From: Ramlibacter agri
GTDB taxonomy: Bacteria > Pseudomonadota > Gammaproteobacteria > Burkholderiales > Burkholderiaceae_C
NCBI RefSeq assembly: GCF_012927085.1
Contig: NZ_JABBFX010000004.1
Location: forward strand, 372,001-436,000
Length of the DNA stretch: 64,000 bases
Direction: 5' to 3'
Under the pieces are notes generated by a model. The model saw only the letters and a list, made by a program, of their open reading frames with translations, had not been told where the DNA came from and did no database searches. Each line of letters starts with the position of its first letter. Within the stretch, counting starts at the first letter, position 1. The position numbers and the translations under genes are program-made. Below, in pieces: positions 44,603-53,294 of the stretch.

Positions 44603-45308
44603 TGCAGCACCATCGCTTCTTCTTCGAGCTCGATCAGCATTTCCTCCGCGAGCTCGCGTTCTCCCTCGTTGCCGGCGAGTGCCCGCAGCACCTCGGGCAT
44701 GTGGCCGTGGATCAGGCAGTAGGAACCCTCCCCAGCCTGCGCGGCGTCCTTCACCAGCACGCGGAAGCCGAAGCGGCGGTACAGCCGCGCGAGCACCGGG
44801 GTGCAGGACGCAAAGAGATTGTCGAGCCGGGAGTGCTCCAGCATGTCGCAAATGGTGAGGAAGAGGCAGCGGCGCAGGAATTCGGGGCCACCCCGATAGT
44901 GCGGGTCGACGACGAGGCGGCCGACCTCCCAGGCGTTCTCGAGCAGCTCAGGGGCGATGTCGTGGCGCTCGATCATCTTGTCGCAGGGCGCGACGTTCCG
45001 GGCCAGGGGAAGGACGCGGATCGTGCCTATGTACGCACCGAAACGCAGGAAGGCGCCGACCATGCCCACCTGGTCTCTTTTTTTTCGCGGGTACTGAAGG
45101 CGAGGTCCTCCCGGGCGGACTGCGGCAGGCGGATTTCGTCGCGCAGGTGCAGGATGCGGGTGATTTCGACGGGCGTGCGGAGATGGCGGAAAGTGACCTC
45201 GTGCGCCTGGACGTCCGTGGATTCCAGCGGCGGAAGATCCCCCAGCAAGGCAATCGGTCCGGCGGACGGCAGCGCGAACGATTGGTCCAGGGTCGACAGG
45301 TCACTCAT
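44599..45308 (-). CDS. LuxI/FeeM-like GNAT acyltransferase, module B, frame broken at an A8 tract
   Basis: The ATG at 45308 (GAGAGGAAAG upstream) opens a frame that runs 93 codons and stops at 45027. The rest of the protein lies in another frame, entered at the A8 tract 45078-45085. Read with one extra A, the product is 236 residues and aligns with module A: E-K-K-R-D-Q-V-G-M-V-G-A-F against T-L-R-D-D-M-G-F-V-T-A-M, W-E-V-G-R-L-V-V against W-E-V-G-R-L-I-V, and C-T-P-V-L-A-R-L-Y-R-R-F-G-F against A-T-P-V-M-A-R-L-W-R-R-F-G-M. So the two are paralogues. Expression would need -1 frameshifting, transcriptional slippage or a phase change; a base-call error is an equal possibility. Confidence 0.75.
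45078..45085 (-). other. A8 homopolymer at the frame break (slippage or phase-variation site)
   Basis: Eight T on the plus strand, read as GCG-AAAAAAAA-GAG in the gene. In the zero frame it is G-AAA-AAA-AAG-type slippery sequence; a -1 slip re-reads one A and enters the frame that encodes the remaining 150 residues. Long A runs are rare in this GC-rich sequence; the only comparable one seen is the livK-livH terminator. Confidence 0.7.
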
Positions 45309-45389
45309 TTGTTTCTTTCCTCTCCTGCGCCAGGCGGATTACTACACGTTTGCGAAGCTCGGCTGAAGTCATTATGCGTAACAAATGAG
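45304..45389. promoter_or_regulatory. Divergent intergenic region of module B with a 10-bp inverted repeat
   Basis: CTCATTTGTT (45304-45313, covering the acyltransferase start) is repeated inverted as AACAAATGAG at 45380-45389, 66 bases away. The region 45309-45453 is clearly more A/T-rich than its surroundings and must hold the promoters of module B and selO. The repeat could be coincidence of two similar start regions, a looping operator, or a leader RNA structure. Confidence 0.4.
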
Positions 45390-45453
45390 CAGCCCGAACA
45401 GTAAGCGAATCCCCTAAAGATACCCGCTTGGGCGCCACCGGGGACAATGCGGC

Positions 45454-46944
45454 ATGGACCCATTGCTTGCCGACGAGACGGCCACCGTGAACCTGGGCCT
45501 GCCCTGGCAGGAAGGCTTCGCCGGGCTGGGACCGGCTTTCTATACCGAACTCGCCCCCACCCCGCTGGCGGCGCCCGCCCTGGTATCACTCAACGAGCCC
45601 CTGGCCCGCGACCTCGGCCTGGACCCCGCGCAGCTCGCCTCGCCGCCGGGCGTGGCCGCCCTCACAGGTAACGTTTTGTTCGAGGGCGGCCGGCCGTTGG
45701 CCAGCGTCTACAGCGGCCACCAGTTCGGCGTCTGGGCCGGGCAGCTGGGGGATGGCCGCGCCATCCTGCTGGGCGAGGTGCAGACGCCGCTGGGCCCGCA
45801 GGAACTGCAACTGAAAGGCAGCGGCCGCACGCCCTACTCGCGCATGGGCGACGGCCGCGCCGTGCTGCGTTCGAGCATCCGCGAGTACCTGGGTTCCGAG
45901 GCCATGCAGGGCCTGGGAGTTCCCACCACGCGGGCACTGTCGGTCACCGGTTCGCCGCAGCCGGTGCGCCGCGAGGAGATCGAAACGGCCGCCGTGGTGC
46001 TGCGCGTCGCCCCCAGCTTCATCCGCTTCGGCCATTTCGAGCACTTCTCCTCGCGCGAGCAGTACGGCGAGTTGCGCCAACTGGCGGATTACGTCATCGA
46101 CCGCTACTACCCCGCCTGCCGTGGCTGCGAGCGCCTGGCCGGCAACCCCTACGCGAACCTGCTGGAACAGGTCAGCGAGCGCACGGCGGCGCTGATGGCG
46201 CAGTGGCAGGCCGTGGGCTTCTGCCATGGCGTAATGAACACGGACAACATGAGCATCCTGGGGCTCACCATCGACTACGGCCCCTTCCAGTACCTGGACG
46301 CCTTCGTCCCCAACCACATCTGCAACCACAGCGACGAAAGCGGCCGCTACGCGTACAACCGCCAGCCCAACGTCGCCCACTGGAACCTGTTCTGCCTCGG
46401 CCAGGCGCTGCTGCCGCTGGTCGAGGACCAGGAACTGGCTTTGGCGGCGCTCGAGTCGTACAAGACGGTGTTCCCGCGCGAAATGGAAGGCCGCATGCGC
46501 GCCAAGCTGGGCCTGCAGGGCGAGCAGGAAGCTGACCGCCAGCTGATCGAGGACGTCCTGCAACTGCTGGCCGCCGACCGGGTCGATTACCCGATCTTCT
46601 GGCGCCGGCTTTCCCGCTACGTGGCCGGTGCGCCGGCGGAGGAAGTGCGCGACCTTTTCCTTGCCCGTGAAAGAATTGACGGCTGGCTCCGACAATACGA
46701 CGAGCGCCTGCCGGACGATCGCAACACGGCCGCCAGGCGCATGCTCGCGACCAACCCCAAGTACGTGCTGCGCAACCATTTGTGCGAACTGGCCATCCGG
46801 CAAGCGAAACTAAACGACTTTTCCGCGGTCGAAGCCCTGCTGCGCTTGGTCCGGGCGCCGTTCGACGAACACCCGGAACACGAGGACATGGCCGGCTTCC
46901 CGCCCGACTGGGCTTCGCACATCGAGATCAGCTGCTCTTCATGA
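45454..46944 (+). CDS. selO: Protein adenylyltransferase SelO
   Basis: 496 residues, normal SelO (YdiU/UPF0061) length. Pseudokinase-fold motifs: [35 protein letters not shown], and [13 protein letters not shown]. The C-terminus is C-S-S with C494 at the position that is selenocysteine in some eukaryotes. SelO transfers AMP to proteins and is linked to redox stress. The stop overlaps the msrB start (ATGA). Divergent from module B. Confidence 0.96.
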   Translation: MDPLLADETATVNLGLPWQEGFAGLGPAFYTELAPTPLAAPALVSLNEPLARDLGLDPAQLASPPGVAALTGNVLFEGGRPLASVYSGHQFGVWAGQLGDGRAILLGEVQTPLGPQELQLKGSGRTPYSRMGDGRAVLRSSIREYLGSEAMQGLGVPTTRALSVTGSPQPVRREEIETAAVVLRVAPSFIRFGHFEHFSSREQYGELRQLADYVIDRYYPACRGCERLAGNPYANLLEQVSERTAALMAQWQAVGFCHGVMNTDNMSILGLTIDYGPFQYLDAFVPNHICNHSDESGRYAYNRQPNVAHWNLFCLGQALLPLVEDQELALAALESYKTVFPREMEGRMRAKLGLQGEQEADRQLIEDVLQLLAADRVDYPIFWRRLSRYVAGAPAEEVRDLFLARERIDGWLRQYDERLPDDRNTAARRMLATNPKYVLRNHLCELAIRQAKLNDFSAVEALLRLVRAPFDEHPEHEDMAGFPPDWASHIEISCSS

Positions 46945-47363
46945 CCGACGACTATCCGATCCAGAAATCCGACCCCGAGTGGAAGGAGATCCTGGCTGCC
47001 AAGGGCGCGGAGCCCGGCGCCTTCCAGGTGACCCGCCACGCCGCCACCGAGCGGCCCTTCAGCGGCAAGTACGAGCGCGTGTGGGCCGACGGCAGCTACC
47101 ACTGCATCTGCTGCGGCGCCAAGCTGTTCGACGCCGACACCAAGTTCGACGCCGGCTGCGGCTGGCCCAGCTTCGACCGGGCGGTGCCCGGCGCGATCCG
47201 GGAGATCCGCGACAGCACCCACGGCATGATCCGCACCGAGACGGTCTGCGCGCAATGCGGCGCCCACCTCGGCCACGTGTTCCCCGACGGTCCCACCGAC
47301 ACCGGCTTGCGCTATTGCATGAACTCTGCCTCGCTGGACTTCCACCCGCAAGAAAAAGCCTGA
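46941..47363 (+). CDS. msrB: Peptide-methionine (R)-S-oxide reductase
   Basis: 140 residues. Zinc cysteines in C-I-C-C-G and C-A-Q-C-G, G-C-G-W-P-S-F, and the catalytic C126 in [10 protein letters not shown]. It reduces methionine-R-sulfoxide in proteins with thioredoxin. Its ATG overlaps the selO stop by 4 bases, and yciB begins immediately after its stop, so the four genes selO-msrB-yciB-bolA look like one operon. A redox-repair partner for SelO is a sensible reading. Confidence 0.97.
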   Translation: MTDDYPIQKSDPEWKEILAAKGAEPGAFQVTRHAATERPFSGKYERVWADGSYHCICCGAKLFDADTKFDAGCGWPSFDRAVPGAIREIRDSTHGMIRTETVCAQCGAHLGHVFPDGPTDTGLRYCMNSASLDFHPQEKA

Positions 47364-47918
47364 ATGAAGCTGCTGCTCGACTTCTTCCCCATCGCCCTCT
47401 TCTTCGTCGCCTTCAAGCTCTGGGGCATCTACGTCGCCACCGGGGTGGCCATCGTGGCGACCATCGCGCAGATCGCGTACGTGCGCTACTCCACCGGCAA
47501 GGTGGAACCGATGCAGTGGCTGAGCCTGGGCATCATCGTGGTGTTCGGCGGCGCGACCATCCTGGCCCACGACGACACCTTCATCAAGTGGAAGCCGACG
47601 GTGCTGTACTGGCTGATGGGCGGCAGCCTCGCCGTGGGCATGCTGGGTTTCCGCAAGAACCTGCTGAAGTCCGTGATGGGCTCGCAGCTGGAACTGCCGG
47701 AAAACGCCTGGCGCGTGATGAACTGGAGCTGGATCGTCTTCTTCGCCTGCATGGGCGTGATCAACCTCTGGGTCGCCTTCCACTACGACACCGCGACCTG
47801 GGTCAACTTCAAGCTGTTCGGCGGCCTGGGCCTGATGGCCGTCTTCGTGGTGGCGCAGGCTTTCTACCTGGGCCGCTACATGAAGGACGACAAGGCGGGC
47901 GCCGGCGAACAACCATGA
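47364..47918 (+). CDS. yciB: YciB/intracellular septation protein A family
   Basis: 184 residues with five to six hydrophobic helices. The start M-K-L-L-L-D-F-F-P-I-A-L-F-F-V-A-F-K and the later F-I-K-W-K-P-T and N-L-W-V-A-F are characteristic. Inner-membrane protein linked to cell division and envelope synthesis. The ATG directly follows the msrB TGA and the stop overlaps bolA (ATGA). Confidence 0.95.
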   Translation: MKLLLDFFPIALFFVAFKLWGIYVATGVAIVATIAQIAYVRYSTGKVEPMQWLSLGIIVVFGGATILAHDDTFIKWKPTVLYWLMGGSLAVGMLGFRKNLLKSVMGSQLELPENAWRVMNWSWIVFFACMGVINLWVAFHYDTATWVNFKLFGGLGLMAVFVVAQAFYLGRYMKDDKAGAGEQP

Positions 47919-48181
47919 GCACTGGCATCACCGCCGAAGCCGTGCGAGCGCGGCTGGCGGAAAAACTCGCCCCGAGCCAGCTCGAAGTGATCGACGAAAG
48001 CGCCCAGCACCTGGGTCACGCGGGCCAGGACGGCACCGGTTCCGGCACCCATTTCCGGGTGCGGATCGCTTCACCTATCTTCACCGGGATGCCCAAGGTA
48101 GCCCGGCATCGCCTTGTGTATGATGCCCTGCGCGATTTCCTGGACCGCGGCATGCATGCGCTCGCGATCGAGACGCTCTGA
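47915..48181 (+). CDS. BolA family protein
   Basis: 88 residues. BolA fold with the F-x-V-x-I-x-S-x-x-F-x-G motif (F-R-V-R-I-A-S-P-I-F-T-G) and R-H-R-L-V-Y-D-A-L near the end. BolA proteins work with monothiol glutaredoxins in iron-sulfur and redox metabolism, or as regulators. In the selO operon; the short length resembles the BolA/YrbA group. Confidence 0.92.
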   Translation: MSTGITAEAVRARLAEKLAPSQLEVIDESAQHLGHAGQDGTGSGTHFRVRIASPIFTGMPKVARHRLVYDALRDFLDRGMHALAIETL

Positions 48182-48206
48182 ATCTCCCCTCATAGACGGA
48201 AAACCC

Positions 48207-48986
48207 ATGAAAAAAGTCATCCTGACCGCGGTGGCCGCGGCCGCCATCGGCATGGCCCTGCCCGCCGCAGCCCAGAACGTCGCCATCGTCAACGGCAAGC
48301 CGGTGCCGATGGCTCGCGTCGACATGCTGAAGAACCAGCTGGAAAAGGCCGGCCGCCCGGTGCCCAAGGAAGCCGAGGGCCAGCTGAAGGATGAAGTGAT
48401 CGCGCGCGAAATCTTCATGCAGGAAGCCTCCAAGCGCGGCCTGGACGCCAGCGAAGACTACAAGGCGCAGATGGAACTGGCCCGCCAGACCATCCTGATC
48501 CGCGAGCTGTTCGCCGACCAGCAGGCCAAGAACCCCGTCACCGACGAAGAGATCAAGGCCGAATACGACAAGTTCGTCGCGGCCAACGGCGGCAAGGAAT
48601 ACAAGGTTCGCCACATCCTGGTGGAAAACGAAGCGGACGCCAAGAAGATCATCGCCGACCTGAAGAAGGGCGCGAAGTTCGACGACCTGGCCAAGAAGAT
48701 GTCCAAGGATCCGGGCTCCAAGGACCACGGCGGCGACCTCGACTGGGCCGCCGCTGCCAGCTACGTGCCGGAGTTCGCCGAGGCCATCACCAAGCTGCAG
48801 AAGGGCCAGATGACCGACGCGCCGGTGAAGTCGCAGTTCGGCTGGCACGTGATCCGCGTCGACGACATCCGCCAGGCGCAGCTGCCCAAGTTCGAGGAAG
48901 TGAAGCCCCAGATCGCGCAGCAGCTGCAGCAGCAGAAGCTGGCGCAGTTCCAGGATTCGCTGCGCAAGGGCGCGAAGATCGAGTAA
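48207..48986 (+). CDS. Periplasmic PpiC-type peptidyl-prolyl isomerase
   Basis: 259 residues. Signal peptide (A-V-A-A-A-A-I-G-M-A-L-P-A-A-A-Q), N-terminal helical SurA-like segment, then parvulin domain at about 130-225 (V-R-H-I-L-V, S-K-D-P-G-S-K-D-H-G-G-D-L-D-W, F-G-W-H-V-I-R-V). It helps outer-membrane proteins fold. It follows bolA by 25 bases and ends in a strong terminator. Confidence 0.94.
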   Translation: MKKVILTAVAAAAIGMALPAAAQNVAIVNGKPVPMARVDMLKNQLEKAGRPVPKEAEGQLKDEVIAREIFMQEASKRGLDASEDYKAQMELARQTILIRELFADQQAKNPVTDEEIKAEYDKFVAANGGKEYKVRHILVENEADAKKIIADLKKGAKFDDLAKKMSKDPGSKDHGGDLDWAAAASYVPEFAEAITKLQKGQMTDAPVKSQFGWHVIRVDDIRQAQLPKFEEVKPQIAQQLQQQKLAQFQDSLRKGAKIE

Positions 48987-48991
48987 ATGTC

Positions 48992-49015
48992 AAACGGCCC
49001 GTCGGGGCCGTTTTT
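48992..49015 (+). terminator. Intrinsic terminator after ppiC
   Basis: AACGGCCC-GTCG-GGGCCGTT followed by TTTTT, starting 6 bases after the stop. The converging gene's stop codon overlaps its T run at 49015. Confidence 0.92.
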
Positions 49016-49752
49016 CATTGGCGCGTGAGCATCACCAGGCCGAACAGCAGCGGCTGGTGCAGCATGTACCACGTCAGGCTCCAGCGCCCCAGCCACGCCA
49101 GCGGCCCCGCCGCCTTCGGGAGCGCGCCCTGCACCCACTGCGGCCGCTCCCGCAGCACCCACGCGCCTGCGGCCATGCCCCACCACATCACGCCCAGCCA
49201 GGGCAGCAGCGGCACGTAGTCCTCGGTCTGCGGCTTGCGCGACACGAAGCCGATCCAGCTGAAGGCGGGGTCGTTCAACACGTTCAGCGCCGGCCAGTGC
49301 ACGTGCGCGAAGGGCGCGACCCAGGCGAGTCCGATGGCCACCGCGCCGGCCAGCCACAGCCAGCGGCCCCAGTGCGCGGTCAGCCGCACGACCACCAGCA
49401 TCGCCGCGATGCCGTGCAGCACGCCGAACCAGATGAAGCGCGCATGGAACACGAACCAGGTGCCGACGCTCACCAGCAGCGCGCAGCCGGCCACCTGCGA
49501 CCAGCGGCGCCAGAAGCGCGGCCAGCGCTGCCCCTGGGCCACGGCCACCGCCTGCGACAGGCCGGCGCAGAACAGGAACAGGCTCACGATGGCCGTGCGC
49601 TGGCCGGTCCAGAAGCGGTCGCCCAGGAAGTCCTGGTGCAGCCAGCCGAAGTAATTGAGGTCGTAGCAGAAGTGGAAGACCGTCATCCAGACGATGGCGA
49701 CGCCACGCAGGGCGTCGATGCGGTCGTAGCGGGGCGTCTTCTTGGTCGGCAC
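49015..49752 (-). CDS. DUF1624/heparan-alpha-glucosaminide acetyltransferase-like membrane protein
   Basis: 245 residues with about seven hydrophobic helices. The N-terminal R-I-D-A-L-R-G-V-A-I-V-W-M-T-V-F-H-F-C-Y-D-L is the family signature, with the likely catalytic H in H-F-C-Y-D. Relatives move acetyl groups across the membrane to sugars; the bacterial substrate is unknown. The start is GTG at 49752 with no clear ribosome site. Confidence 0.86.
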   Translation of the reverse strand: MPTKKTPRYDRIDALRGVAIVWMTVFHFCYDLNYFGWLHQDFLGDRFWTGQRTAIVSLFLFCAGLSQAVAVAQGQRWPRFWRRWSQVAGCALLVSVGTWFVFHARFIWFGVLHGIAAMLVVVRLTAHWGRWLWLAGAVAIGLAWVAPFAHVHWPALNVLNDPAFSWIGFVSRKPQTEDYVPLLPWLGVMWWGMAAGAWVLRERPQWVQGALPKAAGPLAWLGRWSLTWYMLHQPLLFGLVMLTRQ

Positions 49753-49814
49753 GCGCGCAAGTGTAGGGGCTGCCCCGTTGACGTCTCCGGCAGCCGCGGT
49801 TCCAATCCCGCGCC

Positions 49815-50621
49815 ATGACCCGAATCCGCTTCCTGCTGCTGGCCGTCGCGGCCACCCTGCTCACGGCTTGCGCCACGGCGCCTTCCGCGCCGCCGGCCGC
49901 GGTCGTCAGCGAACTCGGTGGCACCGGCAAGCTGCGTGCCGCCATCAACTTCGGCAACCCCATCCTCGCCACGCGCGGCCCGGGCGGCGAGCCACGCGGC
50001 CTGTCCGTGGACCTGGCGACCGAAGCCGCGCGCCGGCTCGGCCTGCCGCTGGAACTGGTCACCTTCAACTCCGCCGGCATGACGGTGGAAGCGGTGAAGG
50101 CGCGCAAGGTGGACCTGGCCTTCGTCGCCATCGACCCGGTGCGCGCGGCCGACCTGGACTCCACCGCGCCCTACGTCATCATCGAAGGCGCCTACCTGGT
50201 GCGCAACGCCTCGCCGCTGCAGCGCAACGAGGAAGTGGACCGGCCCGGGACGCGCGTCGCGGTGGGCCGCGGGAGCGCCTATGACCTGTACCTCACGCGC
50301 GAGCTGAAGCAGGCCACGTTGGTGCGCACGCCGACCTCGCCCGAAGTCGTCGATGGCTTCCTGGCGCAGAACCTGGACGTGGCTGCCGGCGTGAAGCAGC
50401 AGCTGGAAATGGACGCGAAACGCGTCGGCGGCGTCCGCCTGCTGCCGGGCCGCTTCATGGTCATCGAACAGGCCATGGGCGTGCCCAAGGGCCGCACGGC
50501 CGCCCAGGCCTGGCTCAGCAGCTTCATCGAGGAAATGAAGGCCTCCGGCTTCGTGGCGGAGTCGCTGAAGCGCCATGGCGTCGAAGGGGCGGTGGTAGCT
50601 CCGCCGCAGGCGGCCCGGTAA
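49815..50621 (+). CDS. Periplasmic solute-binding lipoprotein, SBP_bac_3 family
   Basis: 268 residues. Lipobox L-L-T-A-C (C19) marks a lipoprotein. Type II binding fold: G-K-L-R-A-A-I-N-F-G-N, S-V-D-L-A-T-E-A-A-R-R-L-G, V-D-L-A-F-V-A-I-D-P. Family members bind polar amino acids or other small solutes, or act in signalling. No ABC permease is adjacent. Confidence 0.88.
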   Translation: MTRIRFLLLAVAATLLTACATAPSAPPAAVVSELGGTGKLRAAINFGNPILATRGPGGEPRGLSVDLATEAARRLGLPLELVTFNSAGMTVEAVKARKVDLAFVAIDPVRAADLDSTAPYVIIEGAYLVRNASPLQRNEEVDRPGTRVAVGRGSAYDLYLTRELKQATLVRTPTSPEVVDGFLAQNLDVAAGVKQQLEMDAKRVGGVRLLPGRFMVIEQAMGVPKGRTAAQAWLSSFIEEMKASGFVAESLKRHGVEGAVVAPPQAAR

Positions 50622-50648
50622 AATTCCGGGCTCCCTGCAGAGCCCTCC

Positions 50649-52628
50649 ATGTCCCTCTTGTACCACCAGCTGGAGCTGCTTGCTCCGGCGCGCGATGCCG
50701 ACATCGGCATCGAGGCGATCAACCATGGCGCCGACGCCGTCTACATCGGCGGCCCGGACTTCGGCGCACGCGTATCGGCCAGCAACACGGTGCAGGACAT
50801 CGAACGCCTCGCGAAGCACGCGCACCGCTTCGGCAGCCGCATCTTCGTCACGCACAACACCATCCTGCGCGACGACGAGCTGGATGCCGCCCGCAAGATG
50901 GCCTGGGACGTCTACCACGCCGGCGCCGACGTGCTGATCATCCAGGACATGGGCCTGCTGGAACTGGACCTGCCGCCGATCCAGCTGCATGCCAGCACGC
51001 AGACCGACATCCGCACCGTGGAGAAAGCGACGTTCCTGCAGGACGTCGGCTTCTCGCAGATGGTGCTGGCCCGCGAGCTGACCCTGGAGCAGATCCGCGA
51101 GATCCACGCAGCGCTCGATGCGGATCGCTGCAAGGTGGAGTTCTTCATCCACGGCGCGCTGTGCGTGGCCTACAGCGGCCAGTGCTACATCAGCCACGCC
51201 CACACGGGCCGCAGCGCCAACCGCGGCGACTGCTCGCAGGCCTGCCGCCTGCCGTACCAGGTGGTGGACAGCCAAGGCCGCTTCGTCGCGCACGACAAGC
51301 ACGTGCTCTCGATGAAGGACAACAACCAGAGCGAGAACCTCGGGGCGCTGGTGGATGCCGGCGTGCGCAGCTTCAAGATCGAGGGCCGCTACAAGGACAT
51401 GGGCTACGTGAAGAACATCACGGCCCACTATCGCAAGCTGTTCGACCAGCTGATCGAGGACCGGGAAGCGTCGGATTTCCCGGTGGCGCGCGCCTCCGCC
51501 GGCCGCACCACCTTCACCTTCACGCCCGACCCCAACCAGAACTTCAACCGCGAGTTCACCGACTACTTCGTGAACGGGCGCAAGGACGACATCGGCGCCT
51601 TCGATTCGCCCAAGAACCCGGGCCAGGCGATCGGCTGGGTGACCAAGGTGAACGCGGATTCGGTGGAGCTGGAACTGGACGACGCCAGCAAGCTGCTGCA
51701 CAACGGCGACGGCCTGTGCTACTTCGACCTGCAGAAGGAGCTGGTGGGCATGGCGCTGAACCGCGCCGAGCCGCTGGCCAGGCTGGGCGCCTGGCGCGTG
51801 TTCCCCAAGGACCCGATCGCGGGCATGAAGGACCTGCGCAAGGGCACGCAGATCAACCGCAACCGCGACATGGACTGGGTGCGGGTGCTGGAGAAGAAAT
51901 CCAGCGACCGCCGCATCGGCGTTTGGGCCACCTTTGGCGAGACGCCGGACGGCTTCGCGCTGCGCCTGACCGACGAGGACGGTTACCTGGGCGAGGCTGC
52001 GGCGCCGTTCGACAGGCAGCCGGCGCGCGATGCCACCAAGGGCGAGGAAGCGCTGCGCGAACACCTGGGCCGCTTCGGCAACACCATCTTCACGGCGCTG
52101 GACATCCAGCTGGAAGTCTCGGCTTCCTGGTTCGTGCCGCCTTCGCTGATCAACCAGCTGCGCCGCGACGCCATCATCTCGCTGGAAGCCGCACGGTCTG
52201 CCGGCTACGAGCGTCCGCAGCGTGGCCAGCCGGTCGAACCGCCGGTGGCCTATCCCGAGGACACCCTCACCTATCTCGCCAACGTCTTCAACCACAAGGC
52301 ACGCGACTTCTACGCGAAGCACGGCGTCAACGTGATCGCCGCGGCCTACGAGTCGCACGAGGAGGAAGGCGAGGTCAGCCTCATGATCACCAAGCACTGC
52401 GTGCGCTGGTCGATGAGCCTGTGCCCCAAGCAGGCCAAGGGGGTGGTGGGCGTCAAGGGCACGATCAAGGCGGAGCCGCTGCAGTTGATCAACGGCAGCG
52501 AGAAGCTCACCTTGCGCTTCGACTGCAAGCCCTGCGAGATGCACGTGGTCGGCAAGATCAAGAAGGCCGTGCTGCGGGAAGCGCAGGCGGTGCCCTTGAA
52601 GTTCTACAGGACGCGGCCCGCGGCTTGA
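50649..52628 (+). CDS. rlhA: RlhA-like U32 family 23S rRNA hydroxylation protein
   Basis: 659 residues; E. coli RlhA (YdcP) is about 653. U32 core E-L-L-A-P-A-R-D, G-A-D-A-V-Y-I-G-G, H-G-A-L-C-V-A-Y-S-G-Q-C-Y, R-G-D-C-S-Q-A-C-R and S-F-K-I-E-G-R-Y-K, plus the long C-terminal region with C-V-R-W-S and C-K-P-C-E-M. The cysteines are those expected for an Fe-S centre. RlhA hydroxylates C2501 of 23S rRNA. Length separates it from TrhP/YegQ (about 450). Confidence 0.88.
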   Translation: MSLLYHQLELLAPARDADIGIEAINHGADAVYIGGPDFGARVSASNTVQDIERLAKHAHRFGSRIFVTHNTILRDDELDAARKMAWDVYHAGADVLIIQDMGLLELDLPPIQLHASTQTDIRTVEKATFLQDVGFSQMVLARELTLEQIREIHAALDADRCKVEFFIHGALCVAYSGQCYISHAHTGRSANRGDCSQACRLPYQVVDSQGRFVAHDKHVLSMKDNNQSENLGALVDAGVRSFKIEGRYKDMGYVKNITAHYRKLFDQLIEDREASDFPVARASAGRTTFTFTPDPNQNFNREFTDYFVNGRKDDIGAFDSPKNPGQAIGWVTKVNADSVELELDDASKLLHNGDGLCYFDLQKELVGMALNRAEPLARLGAWRVFPKDPIAGMKDLRKGTQINRNRDMDWVRVLEKKSSDRRIGVWATFGETPDGFALRLTDEDGYLGEAAAPFDRQPARDATKGEEALREHLGRFGNTIFTALDIQLEVSASWFVPPSLINQLRRDAIISLEAARSAGYERPQRGQPVEPPVAYPEDTLTYLANVFNHKARDFYAKHGVNVIAAAYESHEEEGEVSLMITKHCVRWSMSLCPKQAKGVVGVKGTIKAEPLQLINGSEKLTLRFDCKPCEMHVVGKIKKAVLREAQAVPLKFYRTRPAA

Positions 52629-52663
52629 CGCGGGGCCGACGGCAGGCCGGGTAGGATCGCGCC

Positions 52664-53293
52664 ATGCTGCGGATCCTCCAACAAGCCTTGCTCTGCGCCT
52701 TCCTGGCCGCCTGCGCCCTCGCGCAAGCGCAGGACAACAAACCCGACGACTACGGCGGCCTCGCGAGCTACCAGGTTCCCGCCGACAAGGGCGGGCCGGC
52801 GGAATTCCGCTACTGCGTGCTCTATGCGAAGCGCGCCTGGCGCATGGCGAACATGGTGCGGGAAGGCTCGATCAGCATGCCGCAGGTCGAGGGCTTTGCC
52901 CGCAAGAGCCTGGGCAGGAAGGCGGCCGAAGAGGAAATCCAGGATTTCGAGCGGCTGCAAAGCAAGGAGTACCCCACCCCCAGCGCCCTGGCGGCGGAGC
53001 GCTTCATGCGTTGCGCCACGGCGCTGCGCCTGGATCCGCAACCGCGGCAGAAGCCCGCGAGCGAGTTCTGCTTCCGTTCGATCGAGCCGCTGGACCTGGC
53101 GGCGCGGCTGCGCGCGGACGGCAAGGCGAAGGACGCCGTCTGGACGACGCTGTCTGCCCGCTATCCCAAGGCCGGCGACAAGTTCCTGAACGACACCGTG
53201 AACCTCGCCTTCGAAGGGCCTTCGATCGGCGTCAGCACGCTGATCGAAGACACCTTCAGCAACTGCTTCGCCCGGGCGGGCGAACGCAAGTGA
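52664..53293 (+). CDS. Secreted protein of unknown function
   Basis: 209 residues with a signal peptide (L-L-C-A-F-L-A-A-C-A-L-A-Q-A-Q). The mature part is helical, with four cysteines that could form disulfides (in R-Y-C-V-L, F-M-R-C-A-T, E-F-C-F-R and S-N-C-F-A). No family recognised. It lies 35 bases after rlhA and converges on purL. GC-rich codon use like its neighbours supports a real gene. Confidence 0.75.
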   Translation: MLRILQQALLCAFLAACALAQAQDNKPDDYGGLASYQVPADKGGPAEFRYCVLYAKRAWRMANMVREGSISMPQVEGFARKSLGRKAAEEEIQDFERLQSKEYPTPSALAAERFMRCATALRLDPQPRQKPASEFCFRSIEPLDLAARLRADGKAKDAVWTTLSARYPKAGDKFLNDTVNLAFEGPSIGVSTLIEDTFSNCFARAGERK

Positions 53294-53294
53294 C

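Noticed and set aside
44599..45069. Module B acyltransferase as a short protein starting at the GTG at 45069
   Set aside because: It would lack the N-terminal third conserved in the paralogue, and the region upstream of the A8 tract is clearly coding and has a good ribosome site.
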